Positions 1-12,000 of a DNA stretch of 64,000 bases are shown here, one piece after another. How positions within the stretch are numbered: the first letter of the stretch is position 1; every line of letters starts with the position of its first letter. The stretch is taken from contig NC_133647.1 in NCBI RefSeq assembly GCF_009905375.1, forward strand, positions 74,094,671 to 74,158,670. The letters are read 5' to 3'. The stretch comes from Apium graveolens (Eukaryota; Streptophyta; Magnoliopsida; Apiales; Apiaceae). The position numbers were made by a program, and so were the translations under genes. The notes beneath the pieces were generated by a model. That model did no database searches. It worked only from the letters and a program-made list of their open reading frames with translations, and had not been told where the DNA came from.

Positions 1-2301
1 ATTATTAGTTTTAAGGACCCAGACTTGCTTGGATCCTTTGGCCTTTTTAGGTTTGTTAACATTTGCAGCGGATTTAACATCAGATTTTATGTTAACAGTT
101 TTCTTATCAGAACTTATACTAGAAGGAACAACATAAACTTTCTTTAAAGAAGGTTTTATTTGATAATAATCATAGTACAAACTATGATATTCCTTACAAG
201 TATAAATGGAATGCCATAAACTACCACAATGAAAACAAGGATTTTGTGGTTTGTATCTAACAGACTGACTCTTAACTCCTGACTTTGTAGATAAGGAGTT
301 AATATTCTTATTCTTCCTGCAAAAAGAAGCCAGATGGTTAGAACTTCCACAGTTATGACATGCTTTCCTAGGAGCATCAGGAACAGATTTATAGTTATTG
401 CTTTTATTCACACCTTCCTTTCCATTCCTGTTTTTCTTAGGTGATTTTACCTTGTTTGCATTCTTAACATCTTTCAGCTTATGCTTAAGCTGCTTCTTTG
501 TCATTAAGCCTATGTTAACTTCAGCTGTCTTTTCCTGTTTTAGTTTGTCAGAAGCTAATTTCTTTTTAACTTCTGATTTCTCATTTTCGGATTTTTCAGT
601 TACAAACTTAACAGGTTTTAACTTCGGCTTTTGCTTATCAACAGGCTTAATTTCTACAGTTCCTTTTTTATTTTCTCCATAGCCTAAGCCCTCTTTCCAG
701 TTTTCACTGCTTAGCAAATTTTGAGTTGTTTTGCCAGAGTTAGTCCAAGTTCTGATAATCTCTCTCTCCTTTTCTAACTCAGTTTTTAGAGATTCATTCA
801 TTTTTAGCACTTCATCCCTAACATAAAAAGCATTATCTCTATCCTGCTGAGTTTGATGAAACATGACTAACTCTTTTTCTAAGAAATCATTTCTTTTCCT
901 AAAAGCAAGATTTTCAGAAGTTAATCTTTCACATGTTAAAGTTTGATCTCTATAACTAACAAACATGGTTTTAAGATATCTTCTCAACTCATTAATATCA
1001 TCAGTATGAAAAGCATAAGTAGTCTGAGGTACCTTTGTTTCAGCAGCTTCAGAACTGCTCTCAGAACTTGATTTATCAGCATTTGCCATCAATGCATAGT
1101 TCTCCTCACTTTCAGAGTCTGAGGTGTCTGTCCAGCTTTTCTGCTTTGTGACAAGAGCTTTGCCTTTGTCATTCTTGGTTTTCTTGCAATCAGGAGATAT
1201 GTGGCCTTTCTCACCACAATTATAACATTTAACATTAGCGTAATCTCCTCTATCAGACTTTCCTCCTCTTCCTTCAGATCTTCTAAAATTCTTCTTATCA
1301 GAACTTATGCCTTTCCTGGAAAACTTCTTTCCCTTCCTGAACTTCCTGTATGCAATCTTTGTGATTCCTTTCACCATAAGAGCACACAGCTTCATCATCT
1401 CCTCATCAGCATCAGTTTCAGGCAAGCTTTCAGAATCTGAGTCATCATCACTCTCAGAACTTGATGACTCAGTATCAGATTTTATGATAAGAGCTTTACC
1501 CTTATCTTTCTTTGAGGAAGGTGGTTTGGGGGATTCCTCTTCAACCTTGAGAGCAACTGTCCTTGACTTTCCTCCTTTCCTCTTGCTTCTTTGTTCCATC
1601 TCAAGTTCATGAGTCTTGAGCATTCCATAGATTTCATCAAGAGTTGTTTCATCAAGATTGTAGTTGTCTCTTATTGTTGTTGCCTTCAAATCCCAACATT
1701 CAGGAAGAGCTAACAGGAATTTGAGGTTTGTATCTTCAAGATCATACTCCTTATTTACTAATGACAAGTCATTCAAGAGTTTGACAAATCTATCATATAC
1801 ATCAGTCAATGACTCATTAGTCCTAGAGTCAAAGTGTTCATACTCTTGAGTGAGTATTGTCTTCCTGTTCTTCTTAACTGTTTCAGTTCCTTGACACCTT
1901 GTCTCCAGTGCATCCCATATCTCCTTAGCAGTCTTGCAGTTGATTACCCTGTTTGACATTACATTATCAATGACACTATGCAATAAGTGACGTACCTTGG
2001 CATCCTTAGCAATAGATGCTATATCTTCAGCAGTGTAATCATTCTTTTCCTTTGGTACGGTCATTGCTGCTTCACCTGCAACTACAACAGCGAGCTTGGT
2101 AGGTTTGTGAGGCCCTTCCTTGATTCTATCAAGGTATTCTGGATCTGTTGCTTCCAGAAACATGGTCATCCTTACCTTCCATATGGGATATTCAGATGGT
2201 CTCAATATGGGAACTCTGATAGTCTCATATCGACTCTGAGTTGATGTCTTTGATGATTCCTCAGTTTTGGTAGGCTTAGTTGGAGTTTCTGTGTCAGACA
2301 T
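1..2301 (-). CDS. gag: Copia gag polyprotein, C-terminus outside window
   Basis: ATG at 2301 (MSDTETPTKPTK...) opens a frame with no stop that I can find down to base 1, about 767 codons. The N-terminal third is the copia gag domain (YPIWKVRMTMFLEATD near residue 55, followed by the helical UBN2-like part). A Ser/Glu/Asp-rich linker leads to a zinc knuckle CYNCGEKGHISPDC at residues 359-372. Two more CX2CX4HX4C motifs follow near residues 650 (CHNCGSSNHLASFC) and 690 (CFHCGSLWHSIYTC). The frame reaches the edge at KQVWVLKTNN, the segment that normally precedes the protease in this lineage. Gag forms the cytoplasmic virus-like particle and binds element RNA. The plus-strand open frames across this region are antisense shadows. 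Confidence 0.9.
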   Translation of the reverse strand, partial: MSDTETPTKPTKTEESSKTSTQSRYETIRVPILRPSEYPIWKVRMTMFLEATDPEYLDRIKEGPHKPTKLAVVVAGEAAMTVPKEKNDYTAEDIASIAKDAKVRHLLHSVIDNVMSNRVINCKTAKEIWDALETRCQGTETVKKNRKTILTQEYEHFDSRTNESLTDVYDRFVKLLNDLSLVNKEYDLEDTNLKFLLALPECWDLKATTIRDNYNLDETTLDEIYGMLKTHELEMEQRSKRKGGKSRTVALKVEEESPKPPSSKKDKGKALIIKSDTESSSSESDDDSDSESLPETDADEEMMKLCALMVKGITKIAYRKFRKGKKFSRKGISSDKKNFRRSEGRGGKSDRGDYANVKCYNCGEKGHISPDCKKTKNDKGKALVTKQKSWTDTSDSESEENYALMANADKSSSESSSEAAETKVPQTTYAFHTDDINELRRYLKTMFVSYRDQTLTCERLTSENLAFRKRNDFLEKELVMFHQTQQDRDNAFYVRDEVLKMNESLKTELEKEREIIRTWTNSGKTTQNLLSSENWKEGLGYGENKKGTVEIKPVDKQKPKLKPVKFVTEKSENEKSEVKKKLASDKLKQEKTAEVNIGLMTKKQLKHKLKDVKNANKVKSPKKNRNGKEGVNKSNNYKSVPDAPRKACHNCGSSNHLASFCRKNKNINSLSTKSGVKSQSVRYKPQNPCFHCGSLWHSIYTCKEYHSLYYDYYQIKPSLKKVYVVPSSISSDKKTVNIKSDVKSAANVNKPKKAKGSKQVWVLKTNN

Positions 2302-2342
2302 GATTGTGTTTGGATCTTTAACTGTATGTGTGTTAACAGATA

Positions 2343-2354
2343 GCTCTGATACCA
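2343..2354 (-). other. Primer binding site (initiator tRNA-Met)
   Basis: The minus strand reads TGGTATCAGAGC, the standard complement of the 3' end of plant initiator tRNA-Met, two bases downstream of the LTR end. It primes minus-strand cDNA synthesis. Confidence 0.93.
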
Positions 2355-2356
2355 CT

Positions 2357-2955
2357 TGTTAGGTCACACTTTCACTGTAGAGGGGGTGAATACAGTGTTT
2401 ATTACAATCAAATCAAACTTCAAGAACTTATGTAACAGAAAACAAACTTTATTTAAACAATAAACTCTGTTACAATCTGGAACTGTTATCTCTCAGTGAT
2501 GAACAAAATATCACGAGAGCTGCTAGAGTTATATTAAATAATATTCTCGATAATGATAACACTTATAGTGTAAACCCTATGCCTGTGTTTATATACTACA
2601 CAGTTACAAGATATTCGCTAATTGATATGGAATATAATTCTGCTTCCTAAAATATATCAATCAGATATCTTCTATTCCAAGTATTCCATTCTTCACGGAA
2701 TTCCTTCTTCATGCATATCTCTTCTTATGTTTATCTTGATCTTCTTAACTTTAATCAGCTACTGTCCTTATCTGATCGTCCTTCAGCACTTAAGTTCTGA
2801 TATCTATCTCCTGATAACATAAGTACTGATATCCCTTAAGTTCTGACTTCCAGTATAAGTACTGATCAGTTAAGTACTGATTTGTTCTGTTCAAATAAGA
2901 TCTGAAATCTAAACATAAAACATATTAGCCATGACATTATCAAATATATCTAACA
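2357..2955 (-). repeat. 5' LTR of the SIRE-type element
   Basis: A 599-bp LTR bounded by the short inverted repeat TGTTA...TAACA. The inner end abuts the primer site. A TATA-like stretch lies at 2588-2596 (minus strand TATATAAA). Between about 2787 and 2885 the U3 part holds five close copies of a TAAGTACTGAT / TTAAGTTCTGA motif, a candidate promoter-element array. Confidence 0.85.
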
Positions 2956-3065
2956 TATCTCTTTTAAGAAAGTATATTTTCTTTGAGATTATGCATTTTC
3001 ATGAGTTCTATAATGCATTGAATTGTTTTCTATCATTCTGAAAATGTTGCTTGACTTGATATCAG

Positions 3066-6000
3066 GATGGAGTGCTTCGAATGGCTGAGCTTCAGGATCT
3101 TTTTTCTACAGCCCCTAAAAGGTAGTCTAGTTTTTAGTTTGACTTGATAATTGGACCCCTAGATTAGAAGCAAAGAAGCTTGAATTGTTTGCATACAGTG
3201 AAAATAGTTGTCGGATCAAATTTAAAAGTTTGCTGTGTTGCTTATCTTCCAGAACAGACTTAATAACATTAGGCGTGAAATTGATAAACTCCTTTGATAT
3301 ATTCTATTCTATGTTGTGGTTTATTTTAGATTTATTGATGCTTGCTGTAATAATGCGAGGAATAGCTTCGTGCCGAGGCACGGTTGTGAGTTGAAGAGCA
3401 ATATTGCCATTGTATTGCATATTTGCATCTTTTGAATAGAGATACTTTATATATATGTTATATTTTTTGGATTGATAAAATTAGGGTCTTAATCTGAAAA
3501 ATTTCTCGAGTTGGCAAAGCCACTTTAATTTCGAATATGCCCCTGTGAAAATCCACTTAGGATTATATATTGCTCAACAACCCTGAGCGTACACCATATG
3601 TTAAGGATAAAGACACATACAATCAAAACCCAGTAATTCAGACTTCAAAATTCTCAGGCTAAATCTTAAATAGCCTATTGGATATTACTTTCATAGGTAA
3701 TATGCATACTGCATTAAATTACTAGCATTGTTCAAGATGTAGAATTCCTTTGAAGATGATTATCTAATTATTTCATAATCAAATTACTCGTCATGCATAG
3801 TTGACTAGTTGTATTCATGTTTTGTTTATAATATACCTCAACAGTGCCAGCTGACATACCTTCCTTGTTGACTTTGTGAATCTACAGTCCTTGGAGTGAA
3901 GCACCGTATGAAAATGCTGCTGAGAGAACCTTATTAAGGGGGATTTCACTTGATGGCTTTTTATCTGAGGTGTGGAAAATTTATTCTTTTGTTAGTGGTG
4001 TCGGTTGATATATTTTGTAGTTCTTATCGGAACCCACCTTCCTTTTCGCAATATATTGTCCCAAGCTAAAAGTCAACATCATTGTTTCTATATTCAATCT
4101 CTGAGACCCTTATTCAAAATTGATTCTCTTTCGATCAGTCTTTCCAACAAACTCACCAAAAGAAAAAAATTAATAATTCTGAAATACTAATTGTACTACT
4201 GTCTTTATAAAACGTCTGGCAGGATGTAGTATTAGGTTCTTTCCCCTTACTGTAGTTAATATTCTTATCAACAGATTTTCTTTGGACAAATTTTAATGTC
4301 TTCATCTAACTAGTGTAAATTAGTAACATCGGTTAATGGTTACTCACTTGATTGGTTGGAGCAAGGACAACTTCTTTTTACAAAATGAAGGTGGTAGTAA
4401 ACTTACACCTTTTATAGAGCCTCAAAATTGAACGAATTTTATTAGCAATTTTGTTGGCAATTGCTAACATTACAATTTAACATATCTGTAAATGAAAGAG
4501 AGTTGTACAAAAAATATCCACTTTCATATATACACATACAGGATCGCGTATCAGATGGAGAACCATGAAAACATTGTTCTGCACTTTCTAGATTTGTAGA
4601 ACAATGTGTAAAAAAAGTTCAGAACAATGGCTCTCATGCTAAGATAGTTCTCATGCTAAAATAGTTCTCATTGTAGTTTTAGCCTAAACATTTATGTATG
4701 CACATGAAGCTTATTAATTATTAACGAACGTTCAATTTATGCTTTACTGTTTACTAGCCGAAGTGATAAGAATCGTAAGTTCTGACAAATATGTAATGTT
4801 GTTGTAGTGGGCCCTGATGACCATGAGGGACCCAATATATTGTGTTGAGTACCTGATGTATATTGGTTATGCTGGGGATCCTTCTTCTGCCATCCGTGTC
4901 ACGCGAAGAAGAGGCATAGATCGCAAAAAGAAACAGTCTGATAGAAATGTTTTTCAGTGTTTCGTTTTTGGTCCAGAAGGGGCAGAAAAGTCTGCGCTAC
5001 TGAAGTCTTTTATTGGAAGGTAACTCATACTGTAAATCAGTATATGTACCTGTATCCATAGAGCACATATTTTCTTTTAGGCAACCATTTGCTCTAAAAC
5101 CTTAAAATGTAGGATCTTATACTCTTCAAACATATATCAATTACCAATACCAATTCAGCAAATATTTAAATTAAATAAATGTGGGTGGGAGGACTTCAAT
5201 CTGAGACCCTCCCTAAAACAAGCTCTGATACCATGTTAAGTAACCATTCACTCCAAAACTTATACTCTTCAACATTTTGCAACTTTTAATAATCGAATAA
5301 TATAACAAGATCTTGTGAAATTTCCGACTTGTAACTTTACATGATATTGAAGACTTTTGTGTAAACCATTCGAAATTGCAGGCCGTTCTCTGATGGTTAT
5401 GGTTCAGACAATGGGGATCTTTTTGCGGTTAACACAGTCGATCAACTTCAGGTACATTTGTTTACGTTATTAGATTATAAAAGGTGGGCAAGACAGTATT
5501 GATAGTTGTTTCGTATATAAGTTATAGTTAATGTTACATGATTGACATTATTTGCATAATTGATTTCTTTAGTTTCTTAAATTCAGTTCTTTTGTTTTAA
5601 TATGTTCTGAATATCTTTGTTGAAGGAACTAGAGAAGACAATTAAGTTAGCTCTGTGAGGAAAAAGAGCTGTACTTATTTATTCTCAATGCTTGACATTG
5701 CCTGATTAAATACTTTTAGTTTCTATATAAAATTGTGGTTAGATGCCAAGTGTGTTCAATATGACGAATTATTTTATTAAACAACAAAATAGGATGAGCA
5801 TAACATTTTGGGAAACAAAAAAAATAATATTTGGAGATGCCAGCTTTCAAATGAGAAGCAAGATACAGCAGATATTAAAGTCGCAGTTACCTTCCAAATT
5901 CAAGTATTCAAAAAGCAGTGTATCTCATCACATATATATATATATATCTCATCATATATATATATATAATTATATATATATAGAGAGAGAGAGAGAGGGA

Positions 6001-9000
6001 GAAAGAGAGTGAGTTTTGTGTCATTTACATAGATGTTTAAACAAAAAACAAAATGTTAAGCAGCTAATGCTTCCCCATTAGGAAATATATTAAAATTGAG
6101 GTACAGTCAGGTTGGTCATGTCATTGTTTTGATCAAGCATTCTGCAGAATGCAATATTTAATTAATAAAATTTAAAATTATATTTTTTCTCCAACTTTAA
6201 TTATATTCAATGAGTTACATATTTGATGAAGTTCCTACTCTTCTTTTTGCTAGTAATTCAATGAGTACATATGCAAGGCTAAAATAGTGATGCGGTGCTT
6301 TTCGTTTAATATATACTTATGCTGGAATTTTTTCAAATCATCCTCTAAATGACTTTTTCCTATAACAGGGGTCGAAAACTCTTATCTTGAGAGAGATTCC
6401 AGAAGAGGGAGTTAAACAGTTACTATATAATAAAGATGCATTAGCAGCTTGTGATATTGCTGTTTTTATTTATGATAGGTAGGTAAATATTACCTTCTTA
6501 TCATTACAATATTGTGGTAGATAGAAATATAACTATATTAATAGTTGAACATTGTAGAAATAGAATTTGCATCAAGGCCATAAGTAGAATCATTCAAGAT
6601 CGTTAGATTCAGCTTCTTTTTCTTGAGATAGCTGATGTGTATGGTTTTGGGAGAAGAATAAGTACTCGATTGGCAGAAGATAACAATTGCCTATATGGTG
6701 AGTCGGGTTTTCGTTATTATGTAATCAAAAGAATAAAAAATTGGCCTTCTGATTTTCCTAATTAGATTTAAAACAATATACAACTTTTGTGCATCCTTAG
6801 TTTATTAAGAACATTAATTTTTTTGTCAAAGCAGGTTGTTTTTTGAGATATAAGAAAGTTTAAGTGAAAGTAAATAAGAATCTTTCTAATATTTATCAAA
6901 TTATCAATACAGATCATGCTTCTCAATAGAACTAGGAAATGATCAGTCCTTAGTGGGTTGTTTCTTGAGATATGTGAAAGTGAAAATAGATAAGATTCAT
7001 TCTGATAAATATCAATACAGACCATGCTTATCAATAGAACTGGGAAATGATCAGTCATTTCTAATAATTGTTAACAGATGACAAAATATAGTAGTGGTCC
7101 TTAGTGGGTTGTTTCTTGAGATTATGAAAGTGAAAATAGATAAGAATCATTCTATTAAATATCAATACATACCATGCTTATCAATTGATATGGGAAATGA
7201 TTATCGGTCCTTTTTAGTAGTTGTTGACAGATGACAGAATATAGTAGTTGCAGTGTTGCATGTAACGTAAAAGTCAGAACGGTTAATGTCCTCCATTTAA
7301 GAGAAAGAACTCTTAATGGGTAAAAACACGGGAAAGGAAGACTGTGCACCATATGCTCACTGCAGTAGTAGATGCCCCCAATGAATTCTTAAGCAAGAAA
7401 AAGCAAGAAAACTACGTTCACTATTTTTCTGTTTATGAAAAATATGATGCAAACCTAAGTCTAAAGGCTGAAAGTGTTAAGATTGAAGCTTATTATTACG
7501 CGGTTGTCACGTACTAAAGGAGCTCAAGGTTCCAAATACATACTCCATTTGCTATCGGTGTGCGCCTTCTTAAAGATATTTTTTAATGTAATTATGCTAG
7601 TAGGTAGTTAACCATGTATGTTTTTTTGGTATGTAAAGGATGACTGTATCAAAGTTGGATTCAATCAAAGTTGGATTCAATGACCTTACCTCTGTATTTC
7701 TGTTCAGTTATATACACAAAAGATACATACATGGGCACAATTATAGCCTAACTATATGCTAAGTATCAGCTAATTACTATATCTAATTACTGCCTAAATG
7801 TATTCTCAGAATCTGCTAATTACTGTTCCTGATTACAGCCTGATCAAAACTGCTAATAAAATCAGTTTATTATCCCTAATTTCAGTACTGAATTTGTTGG
7901 TTAGCATCTCCTAAATAAATATTATGATATCCTGAATAATGTAATCAGTTGTAATCCACTGACATCCCCCCTCAAATTGATGCTGGTAGATCCTGAAGCA
8001 TCAATTTGTCACCTAAGAACTGATGTCGAGGTCGAGAAAGCGCTTTTGTGAAAATATCCGCAATTTGATGTTTTGTTGAAATATGTGGGAGAGTAATCAC
8101 ATGTTTGTCGTAAGCTTCCCGTATCGAATGACAATCCACCTCTATGTGTTTTGTACGTTCATGAAACACGGGATTAGCGGTGATCTGAATAGCACTTGTA
8201 TTATCAACATAAAGAGGGGTGGAATGAAGCTGAGGAAAAACTAGTTCACCTAATAACCCACGAAGCCATGTTATCTCAGAGCAAGCAGCAGACATAGCAC
8301 GATACTCAGATTCCGTGGAAGATTTGGAAACTCTATCTTGCTTTTTACTTTTCCAAGAAACGAGGGTTGAACTTAAGAACATGCACCATCCAGTAACTGA
8401 ACGACGAGTATCAACAGATCCGGCCCAATCAGCATCGCTATATCCAGCTAATTGTAAAGAAGAATCTGTTGAATATAATAATCCATGCGCAGAAGTGCCC
8501 TTGAGATACCGAATAATACGACGGACAGCAGAAAGGTGAAGATGACGAGGTGCCTGCATGAACTGACTGACTTGTTGTACTGCAAAAGCAATGTCAGGGC
8601 GAGTAATTGTTAAGTAGTTTAAACTCCCGACAAGTTGTCGATACAATGATGGATCAGATAGAAGCTCTCCGTCGTCTTTTGAAAGCTTGAGATTAACCTC
8701 CAAAGGAGTAAGAACAGAATTGCAAGAATCAAGACCAGCCAAAGAAATCAGATCCTGGGCATATTTTTGTTAATTCAGCAACATGCCAGATGAAGTAGGA
8801 TGAAGCTCAAGACCAAGGAAATATTTTAAAGAACCAAGATCTTTCATATGAAAGGATGCCTTGAGGTTCTCTTGCAACTCATGTATTAGGGCAGAATCTG
8901 AGCCTGTGATCAAGATATCATCAACATAAACTAGAACCGATACTATTCCAGTAGAAGTCTTGCGTAGAAAGAGGGAGGAATCATATTGACTTTGTTTAAA

Positions 9001-12000
9001 CTGAAAAGCAAGTAAAGTGGAGCGAAACTTATCAAACCATGTACGTGAGGATTGTTTCAGTCCATATATGGATCGATGGAGGCGACAAACTTGTGATGAA
9101 GGAGTAGTAAACATCCCAGGAGGTGGAGTCATGTATATTTCTTCTTTTAGATCGCCGTGTAAGAACGCATTTTTCACATCCATTTGTCTTAAAGGCCACT
9201 GTTGAGAAATAGCAACCTTTAAAACAGTCCGAACGGTGGTCATCTTGGCAACGGGAGCAAATGTTTCGTCATAATTAAGTCCATATTCTTGACGATTTCC
9301 AAGAGCTACAAGGCGAGCTTTATACCTGTCCAGTGAACCTTCGGATTTGAACTTCACTGAGTATACCCATTTGCACCCAATTGGTTTAACATTTGATGGA
9401 CAAGGCACAATGTCCTATGTGTGATTTTCGTGAAGAGCCTGAATTTCCTCTTGCATTGCTTGTTTCCAACATTCCTGAGAAGCAGCTTGAGCACAGGACT
9501 TAGGAACATGAATAGTATTAAGAGTAGCTTTAAGTGAGGTGTGAGGAAAACCAAACCGATCAAGAGGCCTGCTATTTCTTAAAGAACGCCGAGGAGCAGT
9601 TTCAGAAAACACATTTTGTGTGTCAAGTTGTACAGGTTCAGGTTCTTGATGTTGCTCACGAAGTGGCAAAGTTGGACGTCGTCGCTCGTACACTAATATT
9701 GGTTTAGTTGGTTTGAGTGTTTCAGAAGTATTACTTAATTCAGGAAAGCTAGGAAGAATAACTTTCTCAGGCATGGGCTCAACATGAGTAGTGAAATATG
9801 ATTGATTTTCGAAGAAAATAACATGCCGTGAAACACGAAATCTGGTAGAACAAGCATCATAGCATATAAAACCTTTGTGTGGAATGCTATATCCCATGAA
9901 TGCACATTTAATAGATTGAGCAGATAGTTTATGACGTTCATGAGATGGCAAGTGAACAAAATAAACACAACCAAAAGTATGCATGCCAAGGTAATCAGGA
10001 TGATTACCATGAAGACGAAAATATGGAGATTCAAAAGCCAACACACTAGAAGGAATTCGATTGATCAAATAAGTTGCTGTACTTAAGGCTTCAACCCAAA
10101 ATTTTGTAGGAACAGATGATTCAAGCAATAAAGTTCTTGCAACATCTAATAAATGACGATTTTTACGTTCAGCAACCCCATTTTGCTGAGGTGTATAAGG
10201 ACAAGATCTTTGAGAAACTATTCCTTTTTGTTGAAGAAAATCATGGAATGCATGGGACATGTATTCACCCCCAGAATCAGATCTTAAGACTTTAATGTTT
10301 GTTGAAAACTGATTTTCAACATGAGCAACAAATTTCTTAAAAATAGAGAATACTTCGGATTTTGAATGAAGAAAATAAACCCAAGTAAACCTACTATAGT
10401 CGTCAATGAAGGTAACAAAATACTTATACTTTGCATGTGATATGACAGGAGTGATGCCCCATACATCAGTATGGATCAAATCAAAACACCTTATAGCACG
10501 ACTACCATGAGAAGGAAAAGAAAGAGATTTGCTTTTACCAAGTTTACATGTTGAACAATCAAAAGACAAATCAGAAGAAAATTGATCTTTATCACCCAAT
10601 AAACCAGATTTCACAAGATGAGACAAAGCATGAGAATTAGGATGTCCTAGACGTCTATGCCATATTTCACCATGTTTATTCACACTAGTACAAGCCAAAG
10701 AAACAACATTAGAAATAGGAAAGTGCAAAGGAAACAATCGTCCAACTTTAGGCCCTTTCGCAAGGATCATCCCCGATACCTGATCCTGCACAACACAACC
10801 ATCACGAGAAAAATGCACATCACAGTTATTATCAATCAATTGTCCAACTGAAATAAGACTCGTTGGAAGTTAGGAGATATAAACACATCTTTTACTGAGG
10901 AGTTGATGTCACCAATTGCTTGAATAGGTAATTGAGTGCCATTAGCAATTTGAATATTGCACGTGCCATTATAATTGCGAACATTAGTTAAAGTATTGGG
11001 ACAACTTGTCATATGATTGGATGCTCCTGAATCAAGCCAAAATAAAGAGGATGAAGTATCCTTACCTTGAAGACCCAAGGCGGAGAAAGCTGAAACAATC
11101 ATTTGTTGAACCATTTCTGGTGTAAGAGTTGATTTTTCAGCAGTAACTGAACCAACTACAGCTTGATTACCGATTGCAGCTTGACCCACATTTGATTGGC
11201 GATTCTGAGGACGAGTACGACATTCTTTAATAGCGTGGCCAGGTTTCTTACAATAGTTGCAGAATTTATTCGCGCAATTTGCTGCAATATGCCCATATTC
11301 CTTAACCTGTTGCATGTTTCTGCCCTTCCCTCTTCCTTGGGCTGCATAAGCAATTGCCTGGTCGGGCATGCTGGTTTGTTGTATCGCAGATTGTGTAGCA
11401 AGACATTGTTCTTCCCGAAGTAACTCACTGAAACATTCATCTAGAGAAGGAGAGGAAGCACGATTCATTAAATTAGAGCGAGTTACCTCAAATTCAGGAC
11501 GTAGTTTCATAAGAAACTGATCTCTTTTGCTTTGTTCATGAACCTGTTGAACACTTAAAAGAGATGCAGCTGGCACTTTTGCATAAGCAATATCAGTAAA
11601 TTCAGCCCATAAATTCTGAAATCCAGAATAATACTCTTGAATAGATAAAGTGCCTTGAGAATAATTAGAAATATCATACTCTATTTGGAAGCGCTTGGCT
11701 GCATTATCTTGATTGTACACTTTCTTTAGGTACTCCCACATCTCCTTAGAAGTCTTATATGGCTTTAAATTCAGCGCGATATTCTGATCAACGGCACTTA
11801 TGATCCATGACATGACCCTAGCATCTTTCACCTTCCATTCAGCTAATTTAGCAGCATCAGTTGGAGCTGATTCACTACCATCAACATGACCCCACAGCTC
11901 TTTTCCCGTGACGAAGAGACGAAACTGAAATTCCCAATTGGAATAAAGTTTCCCAGTAAAACGTAGACCAAAAATATCACCATTGTTGGTTGACATTATG

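Larger units (their letters stand above)
1..2955 (-). mobile_element. SIRE/Maximus-type Ty1/copia LTR retrotransposon, 5' part
   Basis: Minus-strand LTR retrotransposon cut by the left window edge. Read on the minus strand it has a 5' LTR (2955 to 2357), a primer binding site for initiator tRNA-Met (2354 to 2343) and a long open gag starting at 2301. Protease, integrase and reverse transcriptase would lie to the left of the window. The long gag with several zinc knuckles and the LTR start TGTTAGATATATTTGATAAT are typical of the SIRE/Maximus lineage (family knowledge). It lies directly upstream of MIRO exons, so it probably sits in an upstream MIRO intron. The expected 5-bp target duplication (TATCT, after 2955) cannot be checked because the other end is outside. 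Confidence 0.88.

Noticed and set aside
398..1612. Plus-strand open frames in 398-682, 1201-1440 and 1307-1612
   Set aside because: Antisense to the open copia gag on the minus strand; hydrophobic or Ser-rich without motifs.
2343..2354. Primer sites considered as tRNA gene fragments
   Set aside because: Only 12 bases complementary to tRNA-Met at LTR borders; no tRNA fold.
10836..10860. Programmed gag-pol frameshift in the copia element
   Set aside because: Copia elements of plants normally use one frame; the shift lies after the protease motif and other nonsense changes occur, so simple damage is more likely.
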